Source of the DNA: JBGTGG01 sp964398945 | Lineage (GTDB): Bacteria; Bacteroidota; Bacteroidia; Cytophagales; Cyclobacteriaceae | Assembly (NCBI GenBank): GCA_964398945.1 | Contig: CAYNOT010000022.1 | Location: forward strand, 1-64,000 | Length of the DNA: 64,000 nucleotides | Direction: 5' to 3' | Made by a program: the position numbers and the translations under genes | The notes under the pieces: generated by a model | Databases searched by the model: none | Seen by the model: the letters and a program-made list of their open reading frames with translations, nothing else | What the model was told of the DNA's origin: nothing | In this document: positions 39,501 through 47,849 of the stretch, piece after piece | Position numbering within the stretch: position 1 is the first letter of the stretch | Layout: every line of letters begins with the position of its first letter

Positions 39501-41452
39501 GTTGTGCTGATAAGCTCACTCATTTGTTCCTGGCCAATCGAATCGGTATGTGTATAGATGCCCGTCATCACGGGGCGGTTCAACTGGTCATATTTAATGA
39601 AGCTCCATTCTTTCTTCGCCCGTTGGTTTGCATCTTGAGTCAACACCAATCGGTCCCTTTTATCATATACCATGTACACCCATCCAGCACCTGGAACTTT
39701 CTTTTCGATCATTCTTTTTCTTCCATCATATTTATATTGGAAAGCCCATGTGTCAAGGTTGGCCTGGCTTGGGTTGCCCGTGCCACCATGGATTGTTTTC
39801 GTCAGCTCCGGTGGCAGCACAAAACGCAGGTCCCCAAAATCATCATAAACATAATAAGTCGATGCCCAGTGTGTATAGTTGTTCAATGCTGGGCTGGCCA
39901 CCGCTTGTACTTTCTTCAAAACCACTTGTCCTGATTTGTTGGTGTATTCCCGCACGGCATTGCCTTGCTCGTCTTTTGTTACATTCACAAACAATTGGCC
40001 GTTGGCATAGTACCCATTGGCCAGCACATGGTTGGCAACAACTGCATGGTGTACAGGCATATTGGAGGCGTTGATATCCCAGGCAATTACATCTTCCGTT
40101 GTCGAATTGTTGATCAAATACTCCATGCCAATGTGCTTGTTGTTGGCATGCCAATCGGCACCGGCACCAAATTGTTTCACCGCCCTGTTCAATGGCGAAG
40201 GCTCGAAGATGGTTTCGGCATAAGGTTTGGTATCCTGTGCTATTGTGGTGCTTGCATTGTTATAGAAATTATATTGGTCGCTTGTGGTGTAGCCCGCAGC
40301 ACCTTTCGCCACAAAATTGTTTTTGAACCAGCCGTTTTCTTCTTCCGAAACATAAGGCAAGTACTTTACCGCTTCCCTCCCAAATGCATCATAAGCGATG
40401 GGTTGCACGATGTCTTTCAACTGAGGTGAATTTTTTACCATTACTATTTGTTCCGGCCTACCCAAGCCATCAAAAAAATCAAGTTTCACAATTTTTTGGT
40501 CATCCGGAAGTGATTCTATATCAGTTATGGATGGCACCAATGTCTGAACGGATCGAATGTAATTACGATTGAAATCGTTAACAGTAACGATGTTTGAATA
40601 TTCAGATAAAATGTAAATAGAGTTTCTTGCTCGGAGGCGATAATAATAAATTCCATTTGGTTGTATTCCTGATACAACAACGCTTGTACCTGTTACACTC
40701 TTTCCATTAAAACCGGTTACAAATGATGAAAAATCACTTTCAGTGGAAACATCTAACGAGTACACAGAGACACCGGTAACCGGAGCCCAGTTCATTCTAA
40801 ACGAATTCATACTTATATCAGATGCGGCCAAGGCAATTGGTGGCAATGTTAACGTATAAATCATCCCCACAACATGTGCTGAGCATCCACTATTGTTACA
40901 GGCTTTTACCCTATAATAGTACTGGGTCGCAGGGTTTAAATTTGAAACAGTTTTATTATTCTCTAATGTAAAATCTGCATAGACAGGATTACTAAATGAT
41001 GAGGAATTAGCAACCTCAACAACATACGTTGTAGCACCGCTAACGGGCTGCCAACTGATTGTGATTGCTGTAGGGGAATTATTTGAAACAGCGACCCCTG
41101 TCGGAGCAGTTGGAGTGCCTGCGTTAGTTGTTACTGTCCATGTTTGAGAATATCCAGAGGTTCCTGTACTTGAATGTGTCTTGATTTTGACATAGTAAGT
41201 AGTTGAAGAAGCTAAACCTGTCACTACCTTAGTAGTAGAGGTCTGAGTATATGTTGTGACACCATTGAAGGAGGGATTGTTCGCTACATAAATGGAATAT
41301 GCAGCAGCCCCACTTACAACATTCCAAGCGGCTGTAAAACCTGAACTTGTTTTACTTGAAAATGTAAGTGTGCTGGGGGGAACTGGCTGGCCATAACCCG
41401 AGATTGGTAGTAAAATGATTACACACAACACCAATATATTTTTGTAATTCAT
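36518..41452 (-). CDS. Fn3-DUF6443-Rhs polymorphic toxin-like protein with variable C-terminus
   Basis: About 1644 aa from ATG 41452 (MNYKNILVLCVIILLPISGYGQ signal); the open frame starts 12 residues earlier at 41488. Order in the longer numbering: three fibronectin-III modules (about 34-305), DUF6443 (about 308-440, SVQTLVPSITDIESLPDDQK), Rhs/YD repeats (about 560-1250, e.g. YDYNGN-type and DYAGGFIYEND), and the Rhs core DYGARMYLPEIGRFGVQDRF near 1390. The last 221 residues (1436-1656) differ from the core and carry HEIREQYNK (His ~1558) and AIHWENLVNG (His ~1591). These HE...E and HxxE-like motifs suggest a metal-dependent hydrolase or peptidase toxin; this is inference. The downstream overlapping lipoprotein gene is a candidate immunity gene. 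Confidence 0.85.
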   Translation of the reverse strand: MNYKNILVLCVIILLPISGYGQPVPPSTLTFSSKTSSGFTAAWNVVSGAAAYSIYVANNPSFNGVTTYTQTSTTKVVTGLASSTTYYVKIKTHSSTGTSGYSQTWTVTTNAGTPTAPTGVAVSNNSPTAITISWQPVSGATTYVVEVANSSSFSNPVYADFTLENNKTVSNLNPATQYYYRVKACNNSGCSAHVVGMIYTLTLPPIALAASDISMNSFRMNWAPVTGVSVYSLDVSTESDFSSFVTGFNGKSVTGTSVVVSGIQPNGIYYYRLRARNSIYILSEYSNIVTVNDFNRNYIRSVQTLVPSITDIESLPDDQKIVKLDFFDGLGRPEQIVMVKNSPQLKDIVQPIAYDAFGREAVKYLPYVSEEENGWFKNNFVAKGAAGYTTSDQYNFYNNASTTIAQDTKPYAETIFEPSPLNRAVKQFGAGADWHANNKHIGMEYLINNSTTEDVIAWDINASNMPVHHAVVANHVLANGYYANGQLFVNVTKDEQGNAVREYTNKSGQVVLKKVQAVASPALNNYTHWASTYYVYDDFGDLRFVLPPELTKTIHGGTGNPSQANLDTWAFQYKYDGRKRMIEKKVPGAGWVYMVYDKRDRLVLTQDANQRAKKEWSFIKYDQLNRPVMTGIYTHTDSIGQEQMSELISTTQFAEQYDENQPHGYTTGIFPNTNLTVHTVTYYDNYDFKNDLIAGTSYDFKNAHLSGQETSAFDRLKGLVTGTKVNVLGSDDYLWSVSYYDDRYRVVQSVVQNHKDSLDRITNVYDFTGNVLKTKTTHSTATVTTDITRTLVYDHALRPLETWHRVDNEDPVLLVKNEYNELGEVITKKLHSEDEGTNFKQHVDYRFNIRGWLTSINDPAVNPNGLFNFQLKYNDPVANGGTAQYNGNISQAIWKTAGNDETSYGYYYDVMNRITEAKYYNHIRPTENNRYNEVIKDGSSSGYDLNGNIKKLQRNGQLTATTFGLMDNLSYTYTGNRLARVDDAIATQTHEKGFKELVKTANEYTYDANGNMVKDDNKGITVIKYNYLNLPATVKKSGADSVQYVYDATGRKLRQIVYGAAPKTTDYAGGFIYENDTLRFINHEEGRILPDTSSTAEHPWEYQYYLKDHLGNVRVTFSEKTATTEYKASLEDATQTEEQSTFANYSRSGINAPVAYNHTPDGAYSQLLHGGHNSQVGLAKSFEVGPGDIFDIEVYAKYQNLTSTPSQYSALFSALVGAFSLNPVGGIGLDGPQAHSAFEGMFSDGPFIDAYLDDDDTAPKAYLNYILFDGDFNLEDFGFDQIDATADQSAIHGYLSLHVKVKKKGYLYIYLSNEDPMQVDVFFDDLRIVHHSAIEQSNDYYPFGLTFNSYSRENSTPNDYKYNGKEEQTELDLGWMDYGARMYLPEIGRFGVQDRFAEIYSSLTPYHYGGNNPMLFIDVNGDSLMTAFSSARAMISFARQVLESMDGSNSVTLTFTSTGSKNDDGDEYLNVTMKGGDAKGTFYRGLKGVIDSDEAVKINVTYGDRNTHTGNYNTSTIDMADVEKWSPFDHSKSEQLGATRAGKLIHEIREQYNKVLSNDVNNTKYEVNHNGRGSGSAIHWENLVNGNTRGPTITDNIVIQQYRLKNGSVVKYEILGTGMDGNASTPVITIKPYNKNRGIKSIKK

Positions 41453-41509
41453 TTTGAAAGGCGTCCTAATTACGAAATTTAAATTCATGCGATAACTTTG
41501 GAGTTTAGA

Positions 41510-41711
41510 CTAATTTAATTGCATTACCATGTCAACAGAAGCACCAGCATGTACTTCAATCCGTGAAGCTGAGTTAATAGTAGTGCCGGAGTGTTTCTCC
41601 ACGCATTGTCCCGAATGCCAGGTAAGGTTTTTTTGTGATACTGTTAGATCTTGGGCATTTGCTCCTAGTGACATTATTTAGTAGGAACAATATTTGCGTA
41701 GCTATCTTCAT
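41510..41711 (-). pseudogene. Frameshifted small secreted protein between the two Rhs genes
   Basis: A signal-peptide-like start MKIATQILFLL (ATG 41711) continues naturally only after a one-base shift into SLGANAQDLTVSQKNLTW, HSGTTINSASRIEVHAGASV and DMVMQLN, with a stop at 41510-41512. The second part, readable from ATG 41674 as 54 aa, has the strand pattern xGTTINxASRIEVxAGASV seen in small beta-rich exported Bacteroidota proteins. A short frame with one extra base (near AATAATG, about 41675) is the simplest reading. It may be a real disruption or a sequencing error. Such small genes commonly sit between the two large Rhs genes of these loci (from memory). Confidence 0.5.
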
Positions 41712-41715
41712 AAGT

Positions 41716-44700
41716 TTAATTTCCTTGTTGGTTTGATTCCTTGTAGTTGTACTCATACGTCTGTAAAACATTGCCATCTTTGTCACGGACCAGTTTCAAC
41801 CTCCCAAAGGGACCGTACTCATAGTAGGTGGTAACATTGTTGGTATCCGTCATTGAGGTCATGCCTACCATTGGGGTATATGTATAGCTCGTAATAATTG
41901 CTTCCTTCATTGCCGGATCTTCGCGTAGAAGTTGAATCGTTTGTCGTACTTGACTGTCTGTTCCAGGATTATTGTTTAACTCATCAATTGAAGTTTGTCC
42001 CAGTACACTAAGAACACCCTGATAGGTTGTGTTTCTAATTTCAGCAATGGGATATGTATAGTTATATCCCCATAGATAAGTAGTAGTATGATCGTTTGAT
42101 TTGGAAACTTCTCTTACATTACCGCGTGCATCATAACTTACATATTTCATCCTGGTCTCCATTTCCCCAACGGGCCCTGTATTTGTTCCAGTCGTATATA
42201 GGGTAAATTTTCCGGTAGCGGACTCATTGAAAGTAAAATGAGTTTTATTTACTGTCCCATTTATGTTGTTTATTTCTTCAACTAAAGTTCCTATTTGATA
42301 GTTACTGATTAACCCTGATCGTGCTGATTCCTCACTCCCCACAAATGCCATGTCCTGTACATATTTTTTTTGATTAAATACTGCATTACCTCTGCTATCG
42401 ACTTTTGAAATCATTGTCGGTAATAGATGAGAAGGATTATCAAAAGTATAGTTGGTAGTAATTACCATACTCACTTGTTGATCCTGATCAAAAATTGTTT
42501 CAACTGTTTTCTCCCGATAATTCCAGTATGAATAAGTAAAGTATGATGCAACATCGAATGCCTTCAATAAAGTTTGTATGGCAGCACCTGTCATTACGAA
42601 GCCACCCCCAGTTTTTCTGAATTTTCTTCTGATTGCAAGTCCATTTATCTGATTTAGTATTCTAGGGTCTTCTTTATAAAAATGTTCTGTTTTTCTTTTG
42701 TAATAAACTAATCCACCCTCTTTAATAAATACATTCTCCTGTTTCAATTGACCATTGGAATATCCTTTATTTGTGAATGGTGAATTGACCTGATGATCGC
42801 CAAATAATGTAACGTTTGCAACATCCTTCTTTAATGAATAAATATATTCAACTCCACCTTCCAGCATATCAATATCATTGGTTTCAATGACGGATTCATA
42901 AAAAATATGGCTTGAAGAAAAGAATCTGGAATTACTACCACCACTTACTTCTTGAAGTATTAAATAATCACAATCAATAGTCTCGAGAGTCAAATAAGAA
43001 GGATTAGTTACAGGATGTTGAGGTGAATGGGCGATTGCAGAATGTAATATTGTCACTGGAATATCTGGTTCTGAAACAATAAACCCTGATGATTTTTCCA
43101 AATCATTAATGTAAGCATACGTATACTTTTTTAAACCAATAGGATTTTCATTGGCATCATACGATTCAATTTTTTCAACCCTTAAACCACTAACTGGTTT
43201 ATTATGTGTCATCTGCACGGGTTCTGGATATACTTTAATATTTGCAAATCCAACATGGCCCGTAAATCCATAAAACTCAAGTCGAAATGTATAACTTGAA
43301 CCAGCTTGTAATGCTACACCAAAATCTTTTACTTCCCCTAAACCAACAGATTCATCCACTATAACTTGGCCAGTGCTATTCTGTATTAGAATTACATTCA
43401 TACGAATATGCGGATCCTCATCGATCACCCCTGTTGAATTTATAAATTCCGCATGGATTGCACGTTCAATATAGGGCTGATCAGTTGCGGTAAATGGTGG
43501 TAGTTCTTGTGCAACACTTGGTTCATCATCATCCCCTTGTACATTGAGCGTCAGTATCTCTGGGTTCCCTTGTACCTGTTCCGTGACATATGTATCATTT
43601 CCCCCATAATAAATTTTATTGTATCCCTTTGTTGGATACTCGACCATAATGAGCATTCCTTTTGAAGAGAAATTTGAATCTGGGGACTTGTCACTTCCGA
43701 TATAGCCTCCATTCTTATAAAACTTTTCCTGATCCATTAAGCTAGTCGGTCTGGGGACCAAATAGGAATTTGATTTCCCATTATAATAACCATGTCGGTC
43801 TTGGGACAAACTAAACCGCTTTGGAAGTTGATCTAAATCCTTGTAATGAAATTTATGCTCTTTTGGTTTCTCTGATTGTTGGCCAAATTCCTGAATCCCA
43901 ATTAAAAAATATCGAATTCTTTCGGTGGGATCAGTGGAATATTCAGATGATTGGGCAATGGAGTGAAGGAACTTATATCTATTCATTAGTTGATTATCCC
44001 TATTTACAAACTTGATTTCATCTATCAGCACATCACCATTTATGTCCGTTCTGGTCTTATAATCAAAAATGACTGAATCATTGCTTGATGTTACAATAGA
44101 CCTCAGGATAACAACATTCGCATCAATGTAATTTGAACAAGTCTGGTCCTCATAAAGGGGGCATCTTATCGAACCATGGGGTGATGGAATATTACCAGCC
44201 CTTGTGGAAGGAGGTATATAGTAATAGGTTTGAGTAACACCACTTCTATATTCCGCATAAGCGGGCGTATAAAAAAAATCTATAAAATCACCATGTGGGT
44301 GTTCCATTCGCTTCAGGTACCATGAAGTTGCAATGGGAAGTTCTGCCCCCTCATAAACCGTACAATTACTTTCTGTATTGTAATTGGTTAATTCTGTTGC
44401 AGTCTGTCCTCCAAAATGATATTTGACCCCATCGGCTGTTGTAAGTAAAAATCCATTCTCAGGAGCACCACCCACATATTCAATCTTTATATTTCCATGG
44501 GGTATAGCCATGGGGTTGCCTTGATCGTCAAAAACAAACTTACCTGCAATTCCGGCAAAATTGTAATGAAAAATATCCGGTTGGTTATCCCAACCACCTG
44601 AAGCAGACTGCTCAAGAAAATCCAACAAGGTTTGATCCTCAACGCTGAAATCCGGACTACCAGAAACCCATTGCGTTCCAGGATGGAAATCAGGTTCGTC

Positions 44701-45024
44701 ATAAACGACCCTGGTAATCACCCCTCCAGCATTTAATACCCAGTCAAAACCGGCTCTTGAACCAATTGCATTTACACGAAGTCCATTTGATGAGTACGAT
44801 ACACTAATCGGAAGGTTGAGGTTTTTGGTTGTAATAGAGGACAATGGGATATCTAAATTCAAAGCACCTGTAGAGTGACTTATTGGAATATCTCCATACC
44901 TACCTAATTCCGCAGAATTTGGGGAAGGTGGCAAAATCGATGGATTCTCAACTGTCTCTTGAGCCAACGCTTTGCAAAATAAGAAGCTAATAAATAGGGT
45001 AAGTAGTACATTAATTTTATTCAT
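41716..45024 (-). CDS. Rhs-type large exported protein (partner of the Rhs toxin)
   Basis: 1102 aa with signal peptide (ends LAQE). The N-terminal ILPPSPNSAELGRYGDIPIS and LPISVSYSSNGLRVNAIGSR blocks, with GFDWVLNAGGVITR, are a hallmark of the large Bacteroidota proteins encoded just upstream of DUF6443-Rhs proteins. The C-terminal third has YD-type repeat pieces (YVSYDARGNVREV, TTYYEYGPFGRLKLVRDKDG). No toxin domain is seen at the end. It may build part of the Rhs shell or a delivery scaffold. The small frameshifted gene follows after 4 nt. Confidence 0.8.
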   Translation of the reverse strand: MNKINVLLTLFISFLFCKALAQETVENPSILPPSPNSAELGRYGDIPISHSTGALNLDIPLSSITTKNLNLPISVSYSSNGLRVNAIGSRAGFDWVLNAGGVITRVVYDEPDFHPGTQWVSGSPDFSVEDQTLLDFLEQSASGGWDNQPDIFHYNFAGIAGKFVFDDQGNPMAIPHGNIKIEYVGGAPENGFLLTTADGVKYHFGGQTATELTNYNTESNCTVYEGAELPIATSWYLKRMEHPHGDFIDFFYTPAYAEYRSGVTQTYYYIPPSTRAGNIPSPHGSIRCPLYEDQTCSNYIDANVVILRSIVTSSNDSVIFDYKTRTDINGDVLIDEIKFVNRDNQLMNRYKFLHSIAQSSEYSTDPTERIRYFLIGIQEFGQQSEKPKEHKFHYKDLDQLPKRFSLSQDRHGYYNGKSNSYLVPRPTSLMDQEKFYKNGGYIGSDKSPDSNFSSKGMLIMVEYPTKGYNKIYYGGNDTYVTEQVQGNPEILTLNVQGDDDEPSVAQELPPFTATDQPYIERAIHAEFINSTGVIDEDPHIRMNVILIQNSTGQVIVDESVGLGEVKDFGVALQAGSSYTFRLEFYGFTGHVGFANIKVYPEPVQMTHNKPVSGLRVEKIESYDANENPIGLKKYTYAYINDLEKSSGFIVSEPDIPVTILHSAIAHSPQHPVTNPSYLTLETIDCDYLILQEVSGGSNSRFFSSSHIFYESVIETNDIDMLEGGVEYIYSLKKDVANVTLFGDHQVNSPFTNKGYSNGQLKQENVFIKEGGLVYYKRKTEHFYKEDPRILNQINGLAIRRKFRKTGGGFVMTGAAIQTLLKAFDVASYFTYSYWNYREKTVETIFDQDQQVSMVITTNYTFDNPSHLLPTMISKVDSRGNAVFNQKKYVQDMAFVGSEESARSGLISNYQIGTLVEEINNINGTVNKTHFTFNESATGKFTLYTTGTNTGPVGEMETRMKYVSYDARGNVREVSKSNDHTTTYLWGYNYTYPIAEIRNTTYQGVLSVLGQTSIDELNNNPGTDSQVRQTIQLLREDPAMKEAIITSYTYTPMVGMTSMTDTNNVTTYYEYGPFGRLKLVRDKDGNVLQTYEYNYKESNQQGN

Positions 45025-45068
45025 CGTATTCCAAAAAATATGTTAAAAATTATAGCTCTCAAATTAGG

Positions 45069-45206
45069 TTACAACCTTATTTTTTTGGGACAAAGTAACA
45101 AAGGCCCAGGTGCATTCCGATGGTAGATGGAAGCGAAAGCTGCATGGTCACAGTTTGAGGAATCATTTAGGGGTTCATCATCATTTGAGTAATTGCCAAC
45201 TTTCAT
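45069..45206 (-). other. Possible 45-aa leader ORF or 5' UTR of the Rhs operon
   Basis: From ATG 45206 the minus strand reads a 45-codon open frame (MKVGNYSNDDEPLNDSS...). No family or signal is recognised. Its ATG lies about 6 nt after the predicted -7 box, where transcription would start, so a leaderless message is possible. It may equally be untranslated leader of the Rhs partner gene at 45024. Confidence 0.25.
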
Positions 45207-45208
45207 AG

Positions 45209-45242
45209 CGACAAATATACAATTGTCGTATATATCCGACAA
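45209..45242 (-). promoter_or_regulatory. Rhs-locus promoter overlapped by three XRE-type half-sites
   Basis: On the minus strand a TTG (45242-45240), 20-nt spacer and TATATTTG (45219-45212) match the Bacteroidota promoter consensus and point toward the Rhs genes. Half-sites CGACAA (45209-45214), TTGTCG (45223-45228) and CGACAA (45237-45242) are spaced exactly 14 bp apart, alternating in orientation, so they form two overlapping palindromes. The adjacent XRE gene product is the obvious candidate binder, repressing both itself and the Rhs operon. Confidence 0.6.
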
Positions 45243-45266
45243 GTAAAAGCTCAATAGAAATTTAGA

Positions 45267-45512
45267 TTGCCCCCTGTGAAAGGGGATCTGAAAGAAGCAT
45301 TTGGTAAAGTTATCCGTGAAGTCCGGGAGGATGCCGGGCTAAGCCAGCAGGAACTTGCGGATTACTCTGATGTAGACAGGACCTATATTTCTGACCTTGA
45401 ACGGGGATTATACTATCCTTCTTTGAATACTGTATATAAATTAGCTGAAATTTTAAAGATTACACCCCACAAGCTAATCCAAAAGGTTGATGTGTTTCTG
45501 AAACTTCATTAG
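45267..45512 (+). CDS. XRE family HTH regulator
   Basis: 81 aa from TTG 45267 (or GTG 45276). A Cro/C1-type helix-turn-helix: FGKVIREVREDAGLSQQELADYSDVDRTYISDLERG, then PSLNTVYKLAEILKITPHKL. No effector or cleavage domain. It is divergent from the Rhs operon with a palindromic intergenic region, so it probably regulates that operon and itself. The small size resembles regulators carried with mobile or accessory modules. Confidence 0.88.
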   Translation: MPPVKGDLKEAFGKVIREVREDAGLSQQELADYSDVDRTYISDLERGLYYPSLNTVYKLAEILKITPHKLIQKVDVFLKLH

Positions 45513-45613
45513 CAGCCATTGTCTTCTATAATATAACCTTGTTCCGGAAAACAATACTTTCTCTTCACCGTCAGATTTGAAGTAGCACCCAAACCAGGCA
45601 ACACATTATACAA

Positions 45614-46357
45614 CTACACCACTTTCTTCCGTATCAACTTTGCATACGTCCGGCTTACCGGGAAACTTTTTCCATTTTGCATCTTCACCACCATTCCGCC
45701 ATTGAAATGTTTTTCAATTTCTTTCAAATACGAGATGTTGATAATCGTGCTGCGGTGTACGCGGATGAAAATTTCGGGATTTAAGATTTCTTCCAGCTTC
45801 CCAATTCCAGAGGAGCTAACAAATTGATCAGTCTTGGTACTGAGTATGGTGTAGTCACCGGATGCTTCCAGGTACACAATATCTTCAACAGGCAGGTTGA
45901 GCAACTTTTCAGACTTCTGTACAAAAATGTGCGAGTCGTACGAAGTTTTGTTTTCTGTTTTCATGTTGCGCAAAAGCTCGCCAACATTGTTTTGCTCCAT
46001 TTGCATGCGGTTCACAGCGCGGTCAATGGAGAGTTTGAACCGCTCCTGGTCCAACGGCTTTAGCAAATAATCAACAGCATTTTTTTCAAACGCTTGTATT
46101 GCATATTGATCGTAGGCTGTTGTGAAAATTACATGTGGGTCATGGCTGATTTCATCGAGCACATCAAAGCCGGTCATGCCCGGCATTTGTACATCCAGAA
46201 AAATAAGATCAGGCTTTAAGTCATCAATTGCATCAACGGCATCGCTTCCTTTCGAACACTCCCCTATGATTTCGATCGTGTCGAGTTCACCCAGGTACTC
46301 TTTCAGCAGGTCGCGCGCCAATTGCTCATCGTCTATTATTATGCAGGTAATTTTCAT
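45614..46357 (-). CDS. LytTR-family response regulator
   Basis: About 247 aa from ATG 46357 (MKITCIIIDDEQLARDLLKEY); the earlier ATG at 46384 adds 9 residues. Receiver domain with acidic pocket DDE and phospho-Asp in LIFLDVQMPG, the TTAYDQYAIQAF block, then a LytTR DNA-binding domain from about 150 (EDIVYLEASGDYT, IRVHRSTIINISYLKEI). It pairs with the LytS-type kinase gene 212 nt upstream, same strand. Confidence 0.92.
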   Translation of the reverse strand: MKITCIIIDDEQLARDLLKEYLGELDTIEIIGECSKGSDAVDAIDDLKPDLIFLDVQMPGMTGFDVLDEISHDPHVIFTTAYDQYAIQAFEKNAVDYLLKPLDQERFKLSIDRAVNRMQMEQNNVGELLRNMKTENKTSYDSHIFVQKSEKLLNLPVEDIVYLEASGDYTILSTKTDQFVSSSGIGKLEEILNPEIFIRVHRSTIINISYLKEIEKHFNGGMVVKMQNGKSFPVSRTYAKLIRKKVV

Positions 46358-46568
46358 GTGTTTATGTTTAATTTTTACGGTCACATGGAATTCGCAATAT
46401 TGATATTCATCCTCGGTTGGTGTTTTTCAATCATGCTCATTTCATGTGTTTATAATTTTTTTGTTTGATGTTACAGGAATGGCCTGAAAATTATTTGGTG
46501 CAAAGATTTTTTGGCCGTTTCCTATTGGTTTGAAAATTTATTTATAACTAATTTAATTTGAAGATATA

Positions 46569-47693
46569 TTAAACCGCCTCGCTTTCCAACTGTTCGGTTT
46601 CTTCAAATTCTTGCAATTGCTCACCTTCTTCAAAAGGAATAAAGAAACTCACAGAGTACCCCCATTCTGTTGAGCGGATCCGAAGCCCGGAGCCGGGCCC
46701 GAAAATACTTTTCAACCGTTGATCTGTATTTTTCATCCCTACTCCACTAGAACTTCCGTCCATTACTTTTTTTGAGTTTAATCCTAAGCCATCGTCTTTC
46801 ACTTCAAAGAAAATCATATTGTTGAAACGCTTCACCGTTAGTACAATTGTTCCACCATCATCTTTCGGGCCAATTCCATATTTTACAGAATTCTCGACAA
46901 GGGGTTGTAAAATCATGGGAGGGATACGGATACTTAAACACGAAAAATCAATTTGTTTTCTAAATTTCAACCGTTCACCAAACCGCACCTGCTGGATACG
47001 GATAAAATTTTCAATGAAGTCGAGTTCGTGGATCAGCTTGACTTTTTGATCACCATGCGAATCCAATGCGTAGCGAAAAATATCAGAGAGTTGCGTGATT
47101 ACCCTTCGTGCTTGCTCTTTGCTTGAACCCACCAACATGTTGATGGAGTTGAGGGTATTAAAAAGAAAATGGGGATTGATTTGTGATTTCAACAAGGAGA
47201 TTTCCATTTCCTTGTTTTTAAGCGAAAGCTCACTTTTTTCCTGTCCTTGTTTTTGCTGTCCTTCAAAGTAGCGGATCACATAATACACGGCTATGGTGAT
47301 TACATATTGATCATGAAAATGCAATCCTTCCCACTTCAACAAACCAAGCAAGTGGTCTTTCCATTGATCATAATGTATGTAGCCTTCCAGATAGTCCTCC
47401 AAATAGTAGGAGAGTGATCCCATCACAAGGAAATAAACCATTGCCCCTGCTATATGCCCGATTACTTGTAAATAGATTTTGAAATTGAATAGCCAGCGGG
47501 TGTATAAAAAGATAACCGGGATGAGCACAACCAATGCTTCGAAGAGGTATAGCGCATTCCAAAAAACATAGGCATGTGGGTTTTCAAAATTCCATTCTAC
47601 GATTGTCCCGACCATAAAATTGATAGCATACCATAAGCAGAGGAGCAAATAGGCCCGTTTCCAGATTTTTGGTATGGAGTCGTACAATGTCAT
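46569..47693 (-). CDS. LytS-type sensor histidine kinase (His_kinase family)
   Basis: 374 aa with four membrane segments in the first ~165 residues (no separate sensing domain), then the PF06580-type kinase: H-box LLKSQINPHFLFNTLNSIN (His ~200), N-box PLVENSVKYGIGPKDDGG and the KDDGLGLNSKKV loop. It likely phosphorylates the LytTR regulator encoded next downstream. C-terminal tail is acidic. Signal unknown. The promoter region is shared with the divergent gene at 47850. Confidence 0.92.
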   Translation of the reverse strand: MTLYDSIPKIWKRAYLLLCLWYAINFMVGTIVEWNFENPHAYVFWNALYLFEALVVLIPVIFLYTRWLFNFKIYLQVIGHIAGAMVYFLVMGSLSYYLEDYLEGYIHYDQWKDHLLGLLKWEGLHFHDQYVITIAVYYVIRYFEGQQKQGQEKSELSLKNKEMEISLLKSQINPHFLFNTLNSINMLVGSSKEQARRVITQLSDIFRYALDSHGDQKVKLIHELDFIENFIRIQQVRFGERLKFRKQIDFSCLSIRIPPMILQPLVENSVKYGIGPKDDGGTIVLTVKRFNNMIFFEVKDDGLGLNSKKVMDGSSSGVGMKNTDQRLKSIFGPGSGLRIRSTEWGYSVSFFIPFEEGEQLQEFEETEQLESEAV

Positions 47694-47849
47694 GACGCAA
47701 ATTCCACATTAAAATTATGGAATGGAAGCGAAAACCGTTTAAGTATTTCTTTGGGCGGTAAATTTGCAAAAAGGGGGTTTATCATACGTGGCATTTGAAA
47801 GACCCGTTCATTTACCCATCTTTAAAGTCTGATAATCGATTTTCTATAG

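Noticed and set aside
47759..47766. TAAATTTG box before the gene at 47850 as a promoter
   Set aside because: The -7-like box is present but no TTG lies at the usual 19-21 nt spacing.
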